Below, piece after piece: positions 24,070 through 31,695 of a DNA stretch of 64,000 bases. The DNA is from Trebonia sp963777905. GTDB taxonomy: Bacteria; Actinomycetota; Actinomycetes; Streptosporangiales; Streptosporangiaceae. The number at the start of each line of letters is the position of its first letter. Position 1 is the stretch's first letter. The stretch spans positions 26,336 to 90,335 of the forward strand of contig CAVZSM010000007.1 in NCBI GenBank assembly GCA_963777905.1, written 5' to 3'. The notes beneath the pieces are model-generated. The model was not told where the DNA came from. It worked only from the letters and a program-made list of their open reading frames with translations, and searched no databases. The position numbers and the translations under genes were made by a program.

Positions 24070-25356
24070 TCACAGGCCGAGCACCGACCGCCTGCTCACC
24101 AGCCTGCTCAGCGCCTCGACCACCCGCGGGTCGTACTCGGACGCCGTGTCCAGCCGCAGCCGCTGCACCGCGGCCGCCGCCCTGCTGGGCTCCACCGAGC
24201 TGCCCACCAGGTCGTCGAAGGCGTTGGCCGCGCGGATGATGCGGCTGCTGAGCGGCGGCTCCTGGCCGCGCCCCGCGGGCCTGCAGGGGTCGCTCTGCCG
24301 GCGGACGATGTCCGCGACCGCATCCAGCACCCCGGCCTGCTCGATGACCTCGGCGCCGTATTCGGCGATCCGGCGCTGCTCCTCCCGCACCACGAGCACC
24401 GTGGCGCCGCCGGGTATCGGGTCGCGCAGCGACAGCTGCCCGATGTCGTGCATCAGCGCCGCGTACTCCAGCTCGAGCAGCTGCGGCTCTGGCATGCCGA
24501 GCTCGCGCCCGATCGCGACCGACAGCCGGCTCACCCGCGCCGAGTGCCCGGCCTCCACGTACCCGCCGATCTCGGTGACCCGGGCCAGCGCGCGAACCGT
24601 CTGCAGGTAGGTCGCCCTGATCCCCGCGTACCGGCGCAGCGCCACCTGGGTGACGAGCAGCGGGGCGGTGAACACGGCCACAGCCCAGAGCCCCATGATC
24701 TCGGCGGCGAACGCGATGAGTATCGCCGACGCGCCCACCGCCGCGCCGAGCGGCAGCTGCACGCGCAGCTCGTCGAGCAGCGTCACGCCGAACCTGGCCC
24801 GCAGCGCGTCCGTCCTGATGAGCGCCGCGATCACCGCTTCCACGAGCCAGGCCACGATCACCAGGGAGACCATGACGGGCAGTTCCGACCACCACCGGCT
24901 GCCGATCAGCGAGGCGTTCGCCAGCGGCCGGAAGATGGCCGCGACGCACGCCACCGCGAGCAGCCGGGCCGCCATGGCGGGCAGCCGGGCCGGCCGGCCC
25001 ACCGCCAGGTGGGGCAGCGCCCCGATGATCATCCCGAGCGCTGTCACCGCGATGACCTGCTGCGCACTCTGCCGCGCCGGGTCGTTTCCGATCCTGAGCA
25101 GCAGCGCGTACGCCAGGGCGCCTGCCATGGCGATGGGGGCCGTTTCCCTGTCGCCTGGCATGGTGAGCCGCAGCAGCTCGCCGAACGCGATCAGCGCGCC
25201 GAACGCGACCGCCGCGCGGACGTCCTTGACGCCGGCCACCGCCGTCTGCGCGACCGCCGCGATCAGCAGCAGCCCGGCGAAGACAACGAGCAGCGACTGG
25301 CCGGAGTCGAGAACCTGGCGGGGGAAACCGCGTGGCTCGTACCGTCGCGCGGCCAC
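24070..25356 (-). CDS. Membrane protein with degenerate HD-GYP-type domain
   Basis: 428 residues from GTG at 25356. The N-terminal ~230 residues hold about seven hydrophobic helices of a MASE-like sensor. The C-terminal half is an HD domain (GHSARVSRLSVAIG, then YAALMHDIGQLSLRDP), but the sequence HHExxDGxGYP expected of an active HD-GYP phosphodiesterase is missing, replaced by RRQSDPCRPAG, and the usual HDxGK lysine is Gln. It is probably an inactive or ligand-binding paralogue of the gene before it in the operon, 5 bases away. Confidence 0.85.
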   Translation of the reverse strand: MAARRYEPRGFPRQVLDSGQSLLVVFAGLLLIAAVAQTAVAGVKDVRAAVAFGALIAFGELLRLTMPGDRETAPIAMAGALAYALLLRIGNDPARQSAQQVIAVTALGMIIGALPHLAVGRPARLPAMAARLLAVACVAAIFRPLANASLIGSRWWSELPVMVSLVIVAWLVEAVIAALIRTDALRARFGVTLLDELRVQLPLGAAVGASAILIAFAAEIMGLWAVAVFTAPLLVTQVALRRYAGIRATYLQTVRALARVTEIGGYVEAGHSARVSRLSVAIGRELGMPEPQLLELEYAALMHDIGQLSLRDPIPGGATVLVVREEQRRIAEYGAEVIEQAGVLDAVADIVRRQSDPCRPAGRGQEPPLSSRIIRAANAFDDLVGSSVEPSRAAAAVQRLRLDTASEYDPRVVEALSRLVSRRSVLGL

Positions 25357-25361
25357 GGACG

Positions 25362-26729
25362 TCAGAGGCTCTCGATGGCCCGCAGCGGCGCCGCGGGGTC
25401 GGGCTCCGGATCCCCGAGTCCGGCCGTCAGCGCGTCGGCGGCGGCACTCTCGCCGACGGCGCCCGCGGCCTCGCCGGCCACGCTATCCGGCCCCTTCCAC
25501 CCGTCCCGTTCGATGGCCGTGACGAAGGCGTCGACGAACGCGGGGTCGAACTGGGTGCCCGCCCACTTGCGCAGCTCGGTGACCCCCTCGGGCACCGACC
25601 GCGCCCCGCGGTAGGACCGGTTGGACGTCATCGCGTCGAACGCGTCAGCCACCGCGAGCACCCGGGCGAACTCGGGGATCTCGTCGCCCGCCAGGCCCAT
25701 CGGGTAGCCCTTGCCGTCGATTCGCTCGTGATGGTGCATGATGCCGGCCAGCGCCTCGTCGAGGAACCCGATCTCCCGCACGATGTCGAGGCCGCGCATC
25801 GGGTGCAGCTGGATGGCGGCGTACTCGTCGTCGGTGAGCGAGCCGTTCTTCTGCAGCACCGACGTCGGGACGCCGAGCTTGCCGACGTCGTGCAGCATGC
25901 CGGCGTACCTGATCGCCTCGGCCCGTTCGGCGCGCATCCCGATCTCGCGCGCGATCATCACGGAGCCGCGGGACACCCGCTCGCTGTGCCCGCGGGTGTA
26001 GAAGTCCTTGGTCTCCACGGCCTGGCACAGCGCGCTCACCGTCGCCTCGTAGGAGCGCTGCTGCGCGGCGAACTGCGCCACGGCCCAGCGGGCGATGAAG
26101 ACGGGGATCAGCACGAAAACCGGCGTGAACGGCCCGAGCACGCTCCACAGCGCCGCGATCAGCAGCCCGAAGGCGCCGTAGCCCAGGTCGGTGAACAGCA
26201 GCTTGAAGTCGAGCCCGACGCGGCCGGCCGGGGCGCCGGGTTCCCTGGTCAGCCATAGCACGCCGCGCAGCAGCGAGAAGTTGACGATCACGTGCGCCGC
26301 GTCGGCGCCGATGAACGGCCCGATAATGCCGGGGAAGGCACTCGGTCCTGGCGTGCCCACGTGCCCGCCGAACAGCAGGAACGTCCGCCCGGCCAGGTAG
26401 GCGCTGAGTGCGAACATGCCGGCGTTGAAGAGCCGCTGCGGCAGGCTGGGGCCGCGGCGGACGCCGAGCAGTGTGCAGCCGCCAACGATCGCGGCGCCGA
26501 CCGGCCCGACCAGGATGACCGCGGCCAGGCTCGCGATACTGTTCGCGGACCAGGCGAGGCTGCGCGACTTCAGCACCGTGGCGATGGACTCGCAGGCGAC
26601 GACGAGCAGGCCGAGCACTTCGACCTGGGCCCAGTCAATTCCTGCGAAGGGCCCCCGGGCTATCACTACGACGGCGGCGGCGATTACCGCGCCTATATAA
26701 AGCCAGGCGATTCGCGAGAGCTTACCCAC
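25362..26729 (-). CDS. Membrane-bound HD-GYP phosphodiesterase
   Basis: 455 residues from GTG at 26729 behind GAGGGGGGAGC. About seven membrane helices fill the first ~220 residues, followed by a complete HD-GYP domain: RGHSERVSRGSVMIAREIG, AGMLHDVGKLGVP, and HHHERIDGKGYPMGLAG. All metal-binding and GYP residues are visible, so cyclic-di-GMP (or another cyclic dinucleotide) hydrolysis is expected. It is the first gene of a two-gene unit with its degenerate paralogue. Its promoter must lie in 26730-27015, where I see no other feature. Confidence 0.9.
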   Translation of the reverse strand: MGKLSRIAWLYIGAVIAAAVVVIARGPFAGIDWAQVEVLGLLVVACESIATVLKSRSLAWSANSIASLAAVILVGPVGAAIVGGCTLLGVRRGPSLPQRLFNAGMFALSAYLAGRTFLLFGGHVGTPGPSAFPGIIGPFIGADAAHVIVNFSLLRGVLWLTREPGAPAGRVGLDFKLLFTDLGYGAFGLLIAALWSVLGPFTPVFVLIPVFIARWAVAQFAAQQRSYEATVSALCQAVETKDFYTRGHSERVSRGSVMIAREIGMRAERAEAIRYAGMLHDVGKLGVPTSVLQKNGSLTDDEYAAIQLHPMRGLDIVREIGFLDEALAGIMHHHERIDGKGYPMGLAGDEIPEFARVLAVADAFDAMTSNRSYRGARSVPEGVTELRKWAGTQFDPAFVDAFVTAIERDGWKGPDSVAGEAAGAVGESAAADALTAGLGDPEPDPAAPLRAIESL

Positions 26730-27015
26730 GCTCCCCCCTCGTAGCCGGCTCTGGACCCGAATCGCACCTCTCGGCCGTCGCTACCCCCAGGAAACGCCGG
26801 AGGCGATAAGGATGGCCGCGAATCGCCTCCTTGACCCGTACGCGGTCGGGGACGCAGTACCGGATGCCCGCATGCGGATAGTCCTCCCTCGCAAAAGCTG
26901 ACGGCGCAGCATGCCGTCCACCGACAGGATAACGTGGCAGCGCGAATTCGCGCAGACCCAAAGTCGGCCGCAAACTGACCGCAAACGTTTGGTTACCCTG
27001 TGCGACAGGAGTTTG

Positions 27016-27288
27016 TTATTCGGTAAGCTCAATCTCCGCTTGAACTTGCCTGATCCGCACCAGCACTTTGGTGCGCAACTCGCTCGGCGCGGGATCGCAG
27101 CCGCAATGCTTTGCGACTAGACGCTTGACCGCCTCTTCGAGGCCGAACTCGCGAAGGCACGGCCCGCACTCGTCCAGATGCTGCCTGATGCTGTCGCAAT
27201 CAGCATCGGAGATCTCGCCGTCCAGGTACCAGTAGACCCGGTCGAGTACCTCGCTACACGGAGTCTCGTGAGGGTTCCCGCAGCTCAT
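27016..27288 (-). CDS. rsrA: RsrA, zinc-binding anti-sigma factor of SigR
   Basis: 90 residues. The ZAS motif is present: Cys11, His37, Cys41 and Cys44 (QHLDECGPC), exactly the zinc ligands of S. coelicolor RsrA; other cysteines sit at 3, 31, 62 and 64. Under disulfide stress Cys11 and Cys44 form a disulfide, zinc is lost and SigR is released. The start ATG overlaps the sigR stop (ATGA), giving strict co-translation. The C-terminal helix (LRTKVLVRIRQVQAEIELTE) completes the anti-sigma domain. Confidence 0.96.
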   Translation of the reverse strand: MSCGNPHETPCSEVLDRVYWYLDGEISDADCDSIRQHLDECGPCLREFGLEEAVKRLVAKHCGCDPAPSELRTKVLVRIRQVQAEIELTE

Positions 27289-27923
27289 GACCTGTCCTCC
27301 TCGGCCTGTACGGCCTCGGCCTGAGCGCTCCCCACCTGAGCACCGTCAGCCTGCGCCCGAACTAGACCACGCTCAGCGGCATAGTCCTGGAGCGACTCCC
27401 GCAGCTGGCGGCGACCGCGGTGGAGCCGTGACATCACGGTACCTATCGGTGTCCCCATGATGTCAGCGATTTCCTTATACGCGAAGCCTTCGACATCGGC
27501 CAGGTAGACCGCGATGCGAAACTCCTCGGGCAGCGACTGCAACGCCGTCTTGATGTCGGAGTCGGGCAGCCTCTCCAGCGCCTCCGCCTCGGCGGACTTG
27601 AGGCCGCCAGAGCTGTGCGACGCCGCGCGCGCGAGCTGCCAGTCCTCCACCTCATCGGAACCGGACCGCTGCGGCTCCCGCTGCCGCTTGCGGTAGGTGT
27701 TGATGAACGTGTTGGTCAGGATCCTGAACAGCCAGGCCTTGAGGTTCGTCCCCTGCTGGAACTGGTGGAACGATGCGTACGCCTTCGCGAACGTCTCCTG
27801 CACCAGGTCCTCGGCGTCTGCCGGGTTTCGCGTCATCCGGAGGGCGGCGGAGTACAGCTGGTCCAGGTATGGCATGACATCCGCTTCGAAGCGCTCGCCG
27901 CGCTCCGCTAGCGTCTCTGGCAC
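27285..27923 (-). CDS. sigR: ECF sigma factor SigR (thiol-oxidative stress)
   Basis: 212 residues from GTG at 27923, chosen because AGGGGG lies 8 bases upstream and the protein then begins VPETLAERGERFEADV. Region 2 (YSAALRMTRNPADAEDLVQE, then FAKAYASFHQF and LKAWLFRILTNTFINTYRKR) and region 4 (PEEFRIAVYLADVEGFAYKE, MGTPIGTVMSRLHRGRRQL) follow S. coelicolor SigR closely. An in-frame ATG at 28061 would add 46 residues, and a SigR-type promoter lies just upstream of it, so a longer SigR' isoform is likely made under stress. Coupled to rsrA by a 4-base overlap. Confidence 0.95.
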   Translation of the reverse strand: MPETLAERGERFEADVMPYLDQLYSAALRMTRNPADAEDLVQETFAKAYASFHQFQQGTNLKAWLFRILTNTFINTYRKRQREPQRSGSDEVEDWQLARAASHSSGGLKSAEAEALERLPDSDIKTALQSLPEEFRIAVYLADVEGFAYKEIADIMGTPIGTVMSRLHRGRRQLRESLQDYAAERGLVRAQADGAQVGSAQAEAVQAEEDRS

Positions 27924-28070
27924 GTGGCCCACCCCCTCTCGGTAACCGTAAGAGGATACCTGCCCGGTGTGGCTGGAGGCGGGCCGGCGTGACCGCAAGC
28001 GGCGGGCGAGGTGTCCGCCCGCTGCGCGGTCCGGCTTTGTGGTCGGTGTGGCGACGGCCATGTCGCGTTC

Positions 28071-28096
28071 AACACTGGCATGTGCCCGCCAATTCC
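28071..28096 (-). promoter_or_regulatory. SigR-dependent promoter of sigR
   Basis: On the minus strand GGAAT (28096-28092) and GTT (28073-28071) are 18 bases apart, the exact SigR consensus GGAAT-N18-GTT. Transcription should start near 28064, a few bases before an in-frame ATG at 28061, giving a nearly leaderless mRNA for a long SigR'. Confidence 0.8.
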
Positions 28097-28202
28097 GCCA
28101 TCCACGAGGAACCGCAGGGATGGAACCCGCAGGCCCGGGGAACGTTAAACAGAGAGAGAGTGGGTGCCCCCCCGAGCGCGCACCCGGCCAGGAGTAAACC
28201 TC

Positions 28203-29012
28203 GTGCAGGCATCCGCCAGCGCCGTGCGCGACACCGGTCCCGCCGCCGACTACGAGCGGTTCCGTGCCGCCGTCGCCCGCGCCCAGCTCAAAGCCTGGCT
28301 GCCCAGCAGGCAGGCACGCATCATCGACATATCCGGCCCCGCCGCGACAGCCGCGGAGACAGCCGCCTGCGCGGGCCACACCGTGCTGCGCGTCATCGGC
28401 CCCGGTACCCAGCCGCCGTCCGCCCAGCCGCCGTCCGCCCAGTCACCGGCCGCCCAGTCACCGGCCGCCCAGTCACCGGTCCCGCCGCGACCGCGCGCAC
28501 CAGGCCGCGGCCCGCTGCGCATGGTGGCCGCCGACGGCTGGGGGCTCGAGTTCCTCGCCGACGGCTGCGCGGACGGCGTCATCGCCGAGGACGGCACGCT
28601 GTCGCGGCACCTGGCGGCCGAGTCGCTCGTGGCCGAGATCGCACGGGTACTGCGCCCTGGCGGGCAGGTGCTCGCCTGCGTGGACTCGCTCACCTTCGGC
28701 ATGGCCGTGCTCGCCGAGCAGCACCGCTGGCCGCACCTGATCGACGTGCCCAACGCCGACGTGGTGCTCGTGCCGTGGCCTGACGAGACCATCACCCGGT
28801 GCTACGGCGCCGAGCAGCTGCGCGAGCTCTTCACGAGCGGCGGGCTCGAGGTCGACTGGATAAGGCCGCGTACCGTGTTCTCGCCCCGGACGGTCAGCTA
28901 CCTGCTGGCCCGCGAGCCGGGGAGTTTCGGCGCGCTGGTTGAGGCGGAGCTACGGGCCCGTTCCGATGACTCGGTAGGAGCACAACTGATCACCTGCGCA
29001 CGGCGCTGCTAG
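28203..29012 (+). CDS. Methyltransferase-like protein with a repeat-expanded linker
   Basis: 269 residues from GTG at 28203, with AGGAGT upstream. The middle and C-terminal parts look like a class I methyltransferase: MVAADGWGLEFLADGCADGV, then EIARVLRPGGQVLACVDSLT, which is the usual post-motif helix and strand. The classical glycine-rich SAM motif is not clear; RQARIIDISGPAATAAE is the likely but weak motif I. A Pro/Ser/Ala/Gln linker made of 15-base tandem repeats splits the domain. Divergent from sigR, with which it may share regulatory DNA. Function unknown. Confidence 0.72.
   Translation: MQASASAVRDTGPAADYERFRAAVARAQLKAWLPSRQARIIDISGPAATAAETAACAGHTVLRVIGPGTQPPSAQPPSAQSPAAQSPAAQSPVPPRPRAPGRGPLRMVAADGWGLEFLADGCADGVIAEDGTLSRHLAAESLVAEIARVLRPGGQVLACVDSLTFGMAVLAEQHRWPHLIDVPNADVVLVPWPDETITRCYGAEQLRELFTSGGLEVDWIRPRTVFSPRTVSYLLAREPGSFGALVEAELRARSDDSVGAQLITCARRC
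28410..28484 (+). repeat. 15-base tandem repeat inside the methyltransferase-like gene
   Basis: Five in-frame copies: two of CAGCCGCCGTCCGCC, two of CAGTCACCGGCCGCC and one ending GTCCCG, encoding QPPSA, QPPSA, QSPAA, QSPAA, QSPVP. The unit keeps the reading frame, so copy number could vary without breaking the gene. Confidence 0.85.
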
Positions 29013-29420
29013 CCTGGGGGGCGACCCCCCTGGAACCCCCCGCACCGGGAGGCACATCCCCCCGGACTCCCCTGCCCGTAACCGGCGGCGACGGTCGAGT
29101 TTCGACTGGCAGGGCACGCATCTCGGGGTGGCGGGGCGGGCCTCTAGCCGTGGCTCAGGGATCTCGTGGCCGCAGTCCACGCAGCGCCCGTAGCTGCCGT
29201 CGTCGACCCGCGCGAGCGCCGCGAGCACCGCCGTGCGGTGCTCAAGCGCCGACTGCACCGCCGCCTCATTGCGGTCGGCCTCGGTCAGGTTCGCGCCAGC
29301 GTCGCCCGCCTCCGCGGTCCCGCCCCTGGACAGCGGGTGTTCACCGCGCAGTACCAGAACCGTCCGGTCCAGGTCGTCGCGCATTTCCTCCAGGCGCTTG
29401 CGGGCGACGGTAATTTCCAC
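28950..29420 (-). CDS. DksA/TraR-type zinc-finger protein
   Basis: 156 residues from GTG at 29420 (AGGA 5 bases upstream). The N-terminal half is a helical pair (ARKRLEEMRDDLDRTVLVLR, NEAAVQSALEHRTAVLAALA), then the C4 zinc finger YGRCVDCGHEIPEPRLEARP and CVPCQSKLDRR. Such proteins bind the RNA polymerase secondary channel and adjust initiation. Members usually end shortly after the finger; here about 45 residues follow that are encoded by a G6/C6-rich stretch, and the end overlaps the convergent methyltransferase gene by 63 bases. The tail may be non-functional. Confidence 0.83.
   Translation of the reverse strand: MEITVARKRLEEMRDDLDRTVLVLRGEHPLSRGGTAEAGDAGANLTEADRNEAAVQSALEHRTAVLAALARVDDGSYGRCVDCGHEIPEPRLEARPATPRCVPCQSKLDRRRRLRAGESGGMCLPVRGVPGGSPPRLAAPCAGDQLCSYRVIGTGP
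29016..29071. terminator. G6/C6-rich hairpin region between convergent genes
   Basis: GGGGGG-CGA-CCCCCC at 29016-29030, then GGGAG (29047-29051) able to pair with CTCCC (29067-29071) around a loop containing CCCCCC. It starts 4 bases after the methyltransferase stop, so a terminator is the simplest reading. It lies within the 3' part of the DksA-like gene on the other strand. Confidence 0.5.
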
Positions 29421-29494
29421 GGAAGTCCTCGCTTCCCGCCGCGTGCGCTGCGCGGGGTCACGGCGCAAGGCCGGGCCTGCAGCGCGCCGCGGAC

Positions 29495-30259
29495 TCAGAA
29501 CTCGGGCGGCCGCTCCCTGTCATTGCCGGAACCAGGCCCTCCGGCCAGCGAACCCGCGTCGCCAAGCGGCTCCACGAGGGCTGGACCGTTGTTCCGAACG
29601 GAGTTGACGGCCGTAGAAACGGGGTACGACGTCAGGCCGCCCGCCCCCGAGGATGTGGCGGGCTGCATTGTCGCGAGTAGCAGTTCTTTATCGTTATTTG
29701 CCGGGTCAAGCCAGTCCGTCCAGCTGTCCGGCGTTATCACCATCGGAGTCCGGTCGTGAATCCTGCCGATGTCGTCGGTGGCGTCGGTGGTGATAATCGC
29801 CGCGGACCAGAACCACGCGTTCTCGTGGTCTTCCGGCACCGACTCGTCCCGCCACAGCTCGTAAATGCCGGCGAAGGCGAGGATTCCACCGTCCGTTCGG
29901 TATATGTAATGGGGCTGCTTGGCCTTGTCCACGGTCTGCCACTCGTAGTAGCCATCGGCCGGGATGATGCACCGCCGCCTCTTGAACGCGCTGCGGAACG
30001 CCGGCTTTACCGCGACCGTCTCCGCGCGCGCGTTGATCATCCGCGCGCCGCCCTTGGTGTCCTTGGCCCACGGCGGGACCAGGCCCCAGCGCACCAGCCG
30101 CAGTTCGCGCTCGTTGTCGTGCTCCCTGACCGTGTAGATCCGCTTCGTCGGGGCAACGTTGTAGTCGGGGTTGCGGTCCTCGCCCACGCTGTCACGCTCA
30201 GCGGCGAACTTCTCGAGGAGTTCGAGGCGCTTGCGAGCGGAGACGAAGCGACCGCACAT
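29495..30259 (-). CDS. SOS-response-associated peptidase (SRAP/HMCES, YedK family)
   Basis: 254 residues from ATG at 30259, so that the catalytic Cys is residue 2 (MCGRFVSARK). Other family marks are visible: the DYNVAPTKRIYTV strand, NARAETVAVKPAFRSAFKRR, IIPADGYYEWQ (active Glu) and IHDRTPMVI (active His). SRAP proteins crosslink covalently to abasic sites in single-stranded DNA and shield them from error-prone repair. M. tuberculosis has the equivalent (Rv3226c) in the same position near aroA. The C-terminal ~30 residues are Gly/Pro-rich and extra. Confidence 0.95.
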   Translation of the reverse strand: MCGRFVSARKRLELLEKFAAERDSVGEDRNPDYNVAPTKRIYTVREHDNERELRLVRWGLVPPWAKDTKGGARMINARAETVAVKPAFRSAFKRRRCIIPADGYYEWQTVDKAKQPHYIYRTDGGILAFAGIYELWRDESVPEDHENAWFWSAAIITTDATDDIGRIHDRTPMVITPDSWTDWLDPANNDKELLLATMQPATSSGAGGLTSYPVSTAVNSVRNNGPALVEPLGDAGSLAGGPGSGNDRERPPEF

Positions 30260-30378
30260 ACAACCCTTCCCAAATGGCACAGTAGAAGCCGGATTGGCAC
30301 TTCATAACCGGAAAACGCCGCGGCCAAACCCGGCAACGGTCAGCGGACCAGTCCGTGCCAGCCGCTACGCTCGGGGCC

Positions 30379-31695
30379 ATGGATTCCGGACGCTGGCGCT
30401 GCCCTGCCGCGAAGGGACCGGTGCGCGCCCGGCTGCGGCTGCCTGGCTCCAAGTCGATCACGAACCGTGCCCTCGTGCTCGCCGCCCTCAGCGACTCCCC
30501 GTCGCTGCTGCGCGGCCCGCTGCGGGCTCGCGACACGTCCCTCGCCGTAGCGGCGCTGCGGGTCCTGGGCTGCTCAATTTCAGAATCAGGAACGGACCTG
30601 GCTGTCTCCCCGCCGCCGGATGACTCCGGTTCCGTGGCGCCTCTTACCGTCGACGTGGGCAACGCGGGGACGGTCATGCGGTTCCTGCCGGCGGTGGCGG
30701 CCGTGCTTTCCGCGGCGCCTGTGGCGTTCGACGGTGACCCGCGGGCCAGGGAACGGCCGGTCGGCGCGCTGCTCGGCGCCCTGCGCACGCTGGGCGTGCC
30801 GATCGACGACGACGGCCGGGGCGCGCTGCCGTTCACCGTGCACGGCCCGGGTTCGGTGCGCGGCGGCGCCGTGACGCTTGACGCCTCAGGGTCGTCGCAG
30901 CTGGTGTCGGGGCTGCTGCTGGCGGCGCCCCGCTTCGATCGCGGGGTAGAGGTCCGGCACGAGGGGCCGCCGGTGCCGTCGCTGCCGCACATCGAGATGA
31001 CGCTGCGGATGCTCCGCGGCGCGGGCGCGGAAGTCTCGGCCGACGGGTCGCCGCGGCCATCGCTATGGCGGGTGCGCGCTGGGCGGCTGCGCCTCGGCGA
31101 CTTCACCGTGGAGCCTGACCTGTCCAACGCGGGGCCGTTCCTGGCGGCGGCGCTGGTGACCGGCGGTGCTGTGACCGTGCTTGACTGGCCGGCCGACAGC
31201 CTCCAGGCCTCGGCGGGGATTCTGGACGTGCTCACCCGGATGGGCGCGGTCTGCACGCCTGGCCCCGACGGGCTGACCGTGACAGGGTCCGGGGCCATCA
31301 ACGGGATCGAGGCCGACCTGCGCGACATCCCGGAACTGTGCCTCCCGCTGACCTCGGCCGCCGCCCTCGCCTCAGGGCCCTCGGTGTTCACCGGGGTGGG
31401 TCACACCCGGGCGCAGGAGACCGACCGGCTGGCCGCGATCGCCAAGGAGATCAACGCACTCGGCGGGGACGTCACCGAGCTGCCTGACGGCCTGTCGGTG
31501 CGGCCGCGGCCGCTGCATGCTTCGCCTGGGCAGGCGTTCGAGAGCTACGACGACCACCGGATGGTGATGGCCGCCGCCGTGCTCGGCCTCGCCACGGGCG
31601 GCATCGAAGTGCCGAACGTGGCCACGGTCGGCAAGACCTTCCCTGACTTCACGGCCCTGTGGTCTTCGATGGTCCGGGGGGAGTCAGGCACCTGA
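30379..31695 (+). CDS. aroA: 3-phosphoshikimate 1-carboxyvinyltransferase (EPSP synthase)
   Basis: 438 residues from ATG at 30379. It joins shikimate-3-phosphate and phosphoenolpyruvate in the shikimate pathway. Seen: LPGSKSITNRALVLAAL near residue 20 (PEP site), VGNAGTVMRFLPAVAA near 95, ASGSSQLVSGLLLAAP, and ESYDDHRMVMAAAVLGL near the C-terminus. The divergent SRAP gene begins 119 bases upstream, so the promoter is in that gap. The rsgA gene starts before or directly at the aroA stop, so they form one unit. Confidence 0.97.
   Translation: MDSGRWRCPAAKGPVRARLRLPGSKSITNRALVLAALSDSPSLLRGPLRARDTSLAVAALRVLGCSISESGTDLAVSPPPDDSGSVAPLTVDVGNAGTVMRFLPAVAAVLSAAPVAFDGDPRARERPVGALLGALRTLGVPIDDDGRGALPFTVHGPGSVRGGAVTLDASGSSQLVSGLLLAAPRFDRGVEVRHEGPPVPSLPHIEMTLRMLRGAGAEVSADGSPRPSLWRVRAGRLRLGDFTVEPDLSNAGPFLAAALVTGGAVTVLDWPADSLQASAGILDVLTRMGAVCTPGPDGLTVTGSGAINGIEADLRDIPELCLPLTSAAALASGPSVFTGVGHTRAQETDRLAAIAKEINALGGDVTELPDGLSVRPRPLHASPGQAFESYDDHRMVMAAAVLGLATGGIEVPNVATVGKTFPDFTALWSSMVRGESGT

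Noticed and set aside
22777..25614. 945-residue open frame antisense to accC and the HD genes
   Set aside because: Arg/His/Gly-rich shadow of three well-supported genes in a high-GC genome; no domain or start signal.
26730..27015. Short open frames between the HD-GYP gene and rsrA
   Set aside because: Two overlapping minus-strand frames of 83 codons lack ribosome sites and motifs; the 286 bases most likely hold only the HD-GYP promoter and the end of the rsrA unit.
29016..29071. 6C RNA
   Set aside because: Runs of six C occur near hairpins, but the two-stem 6C layout with C6 loops is not met; a terminator is simpler.
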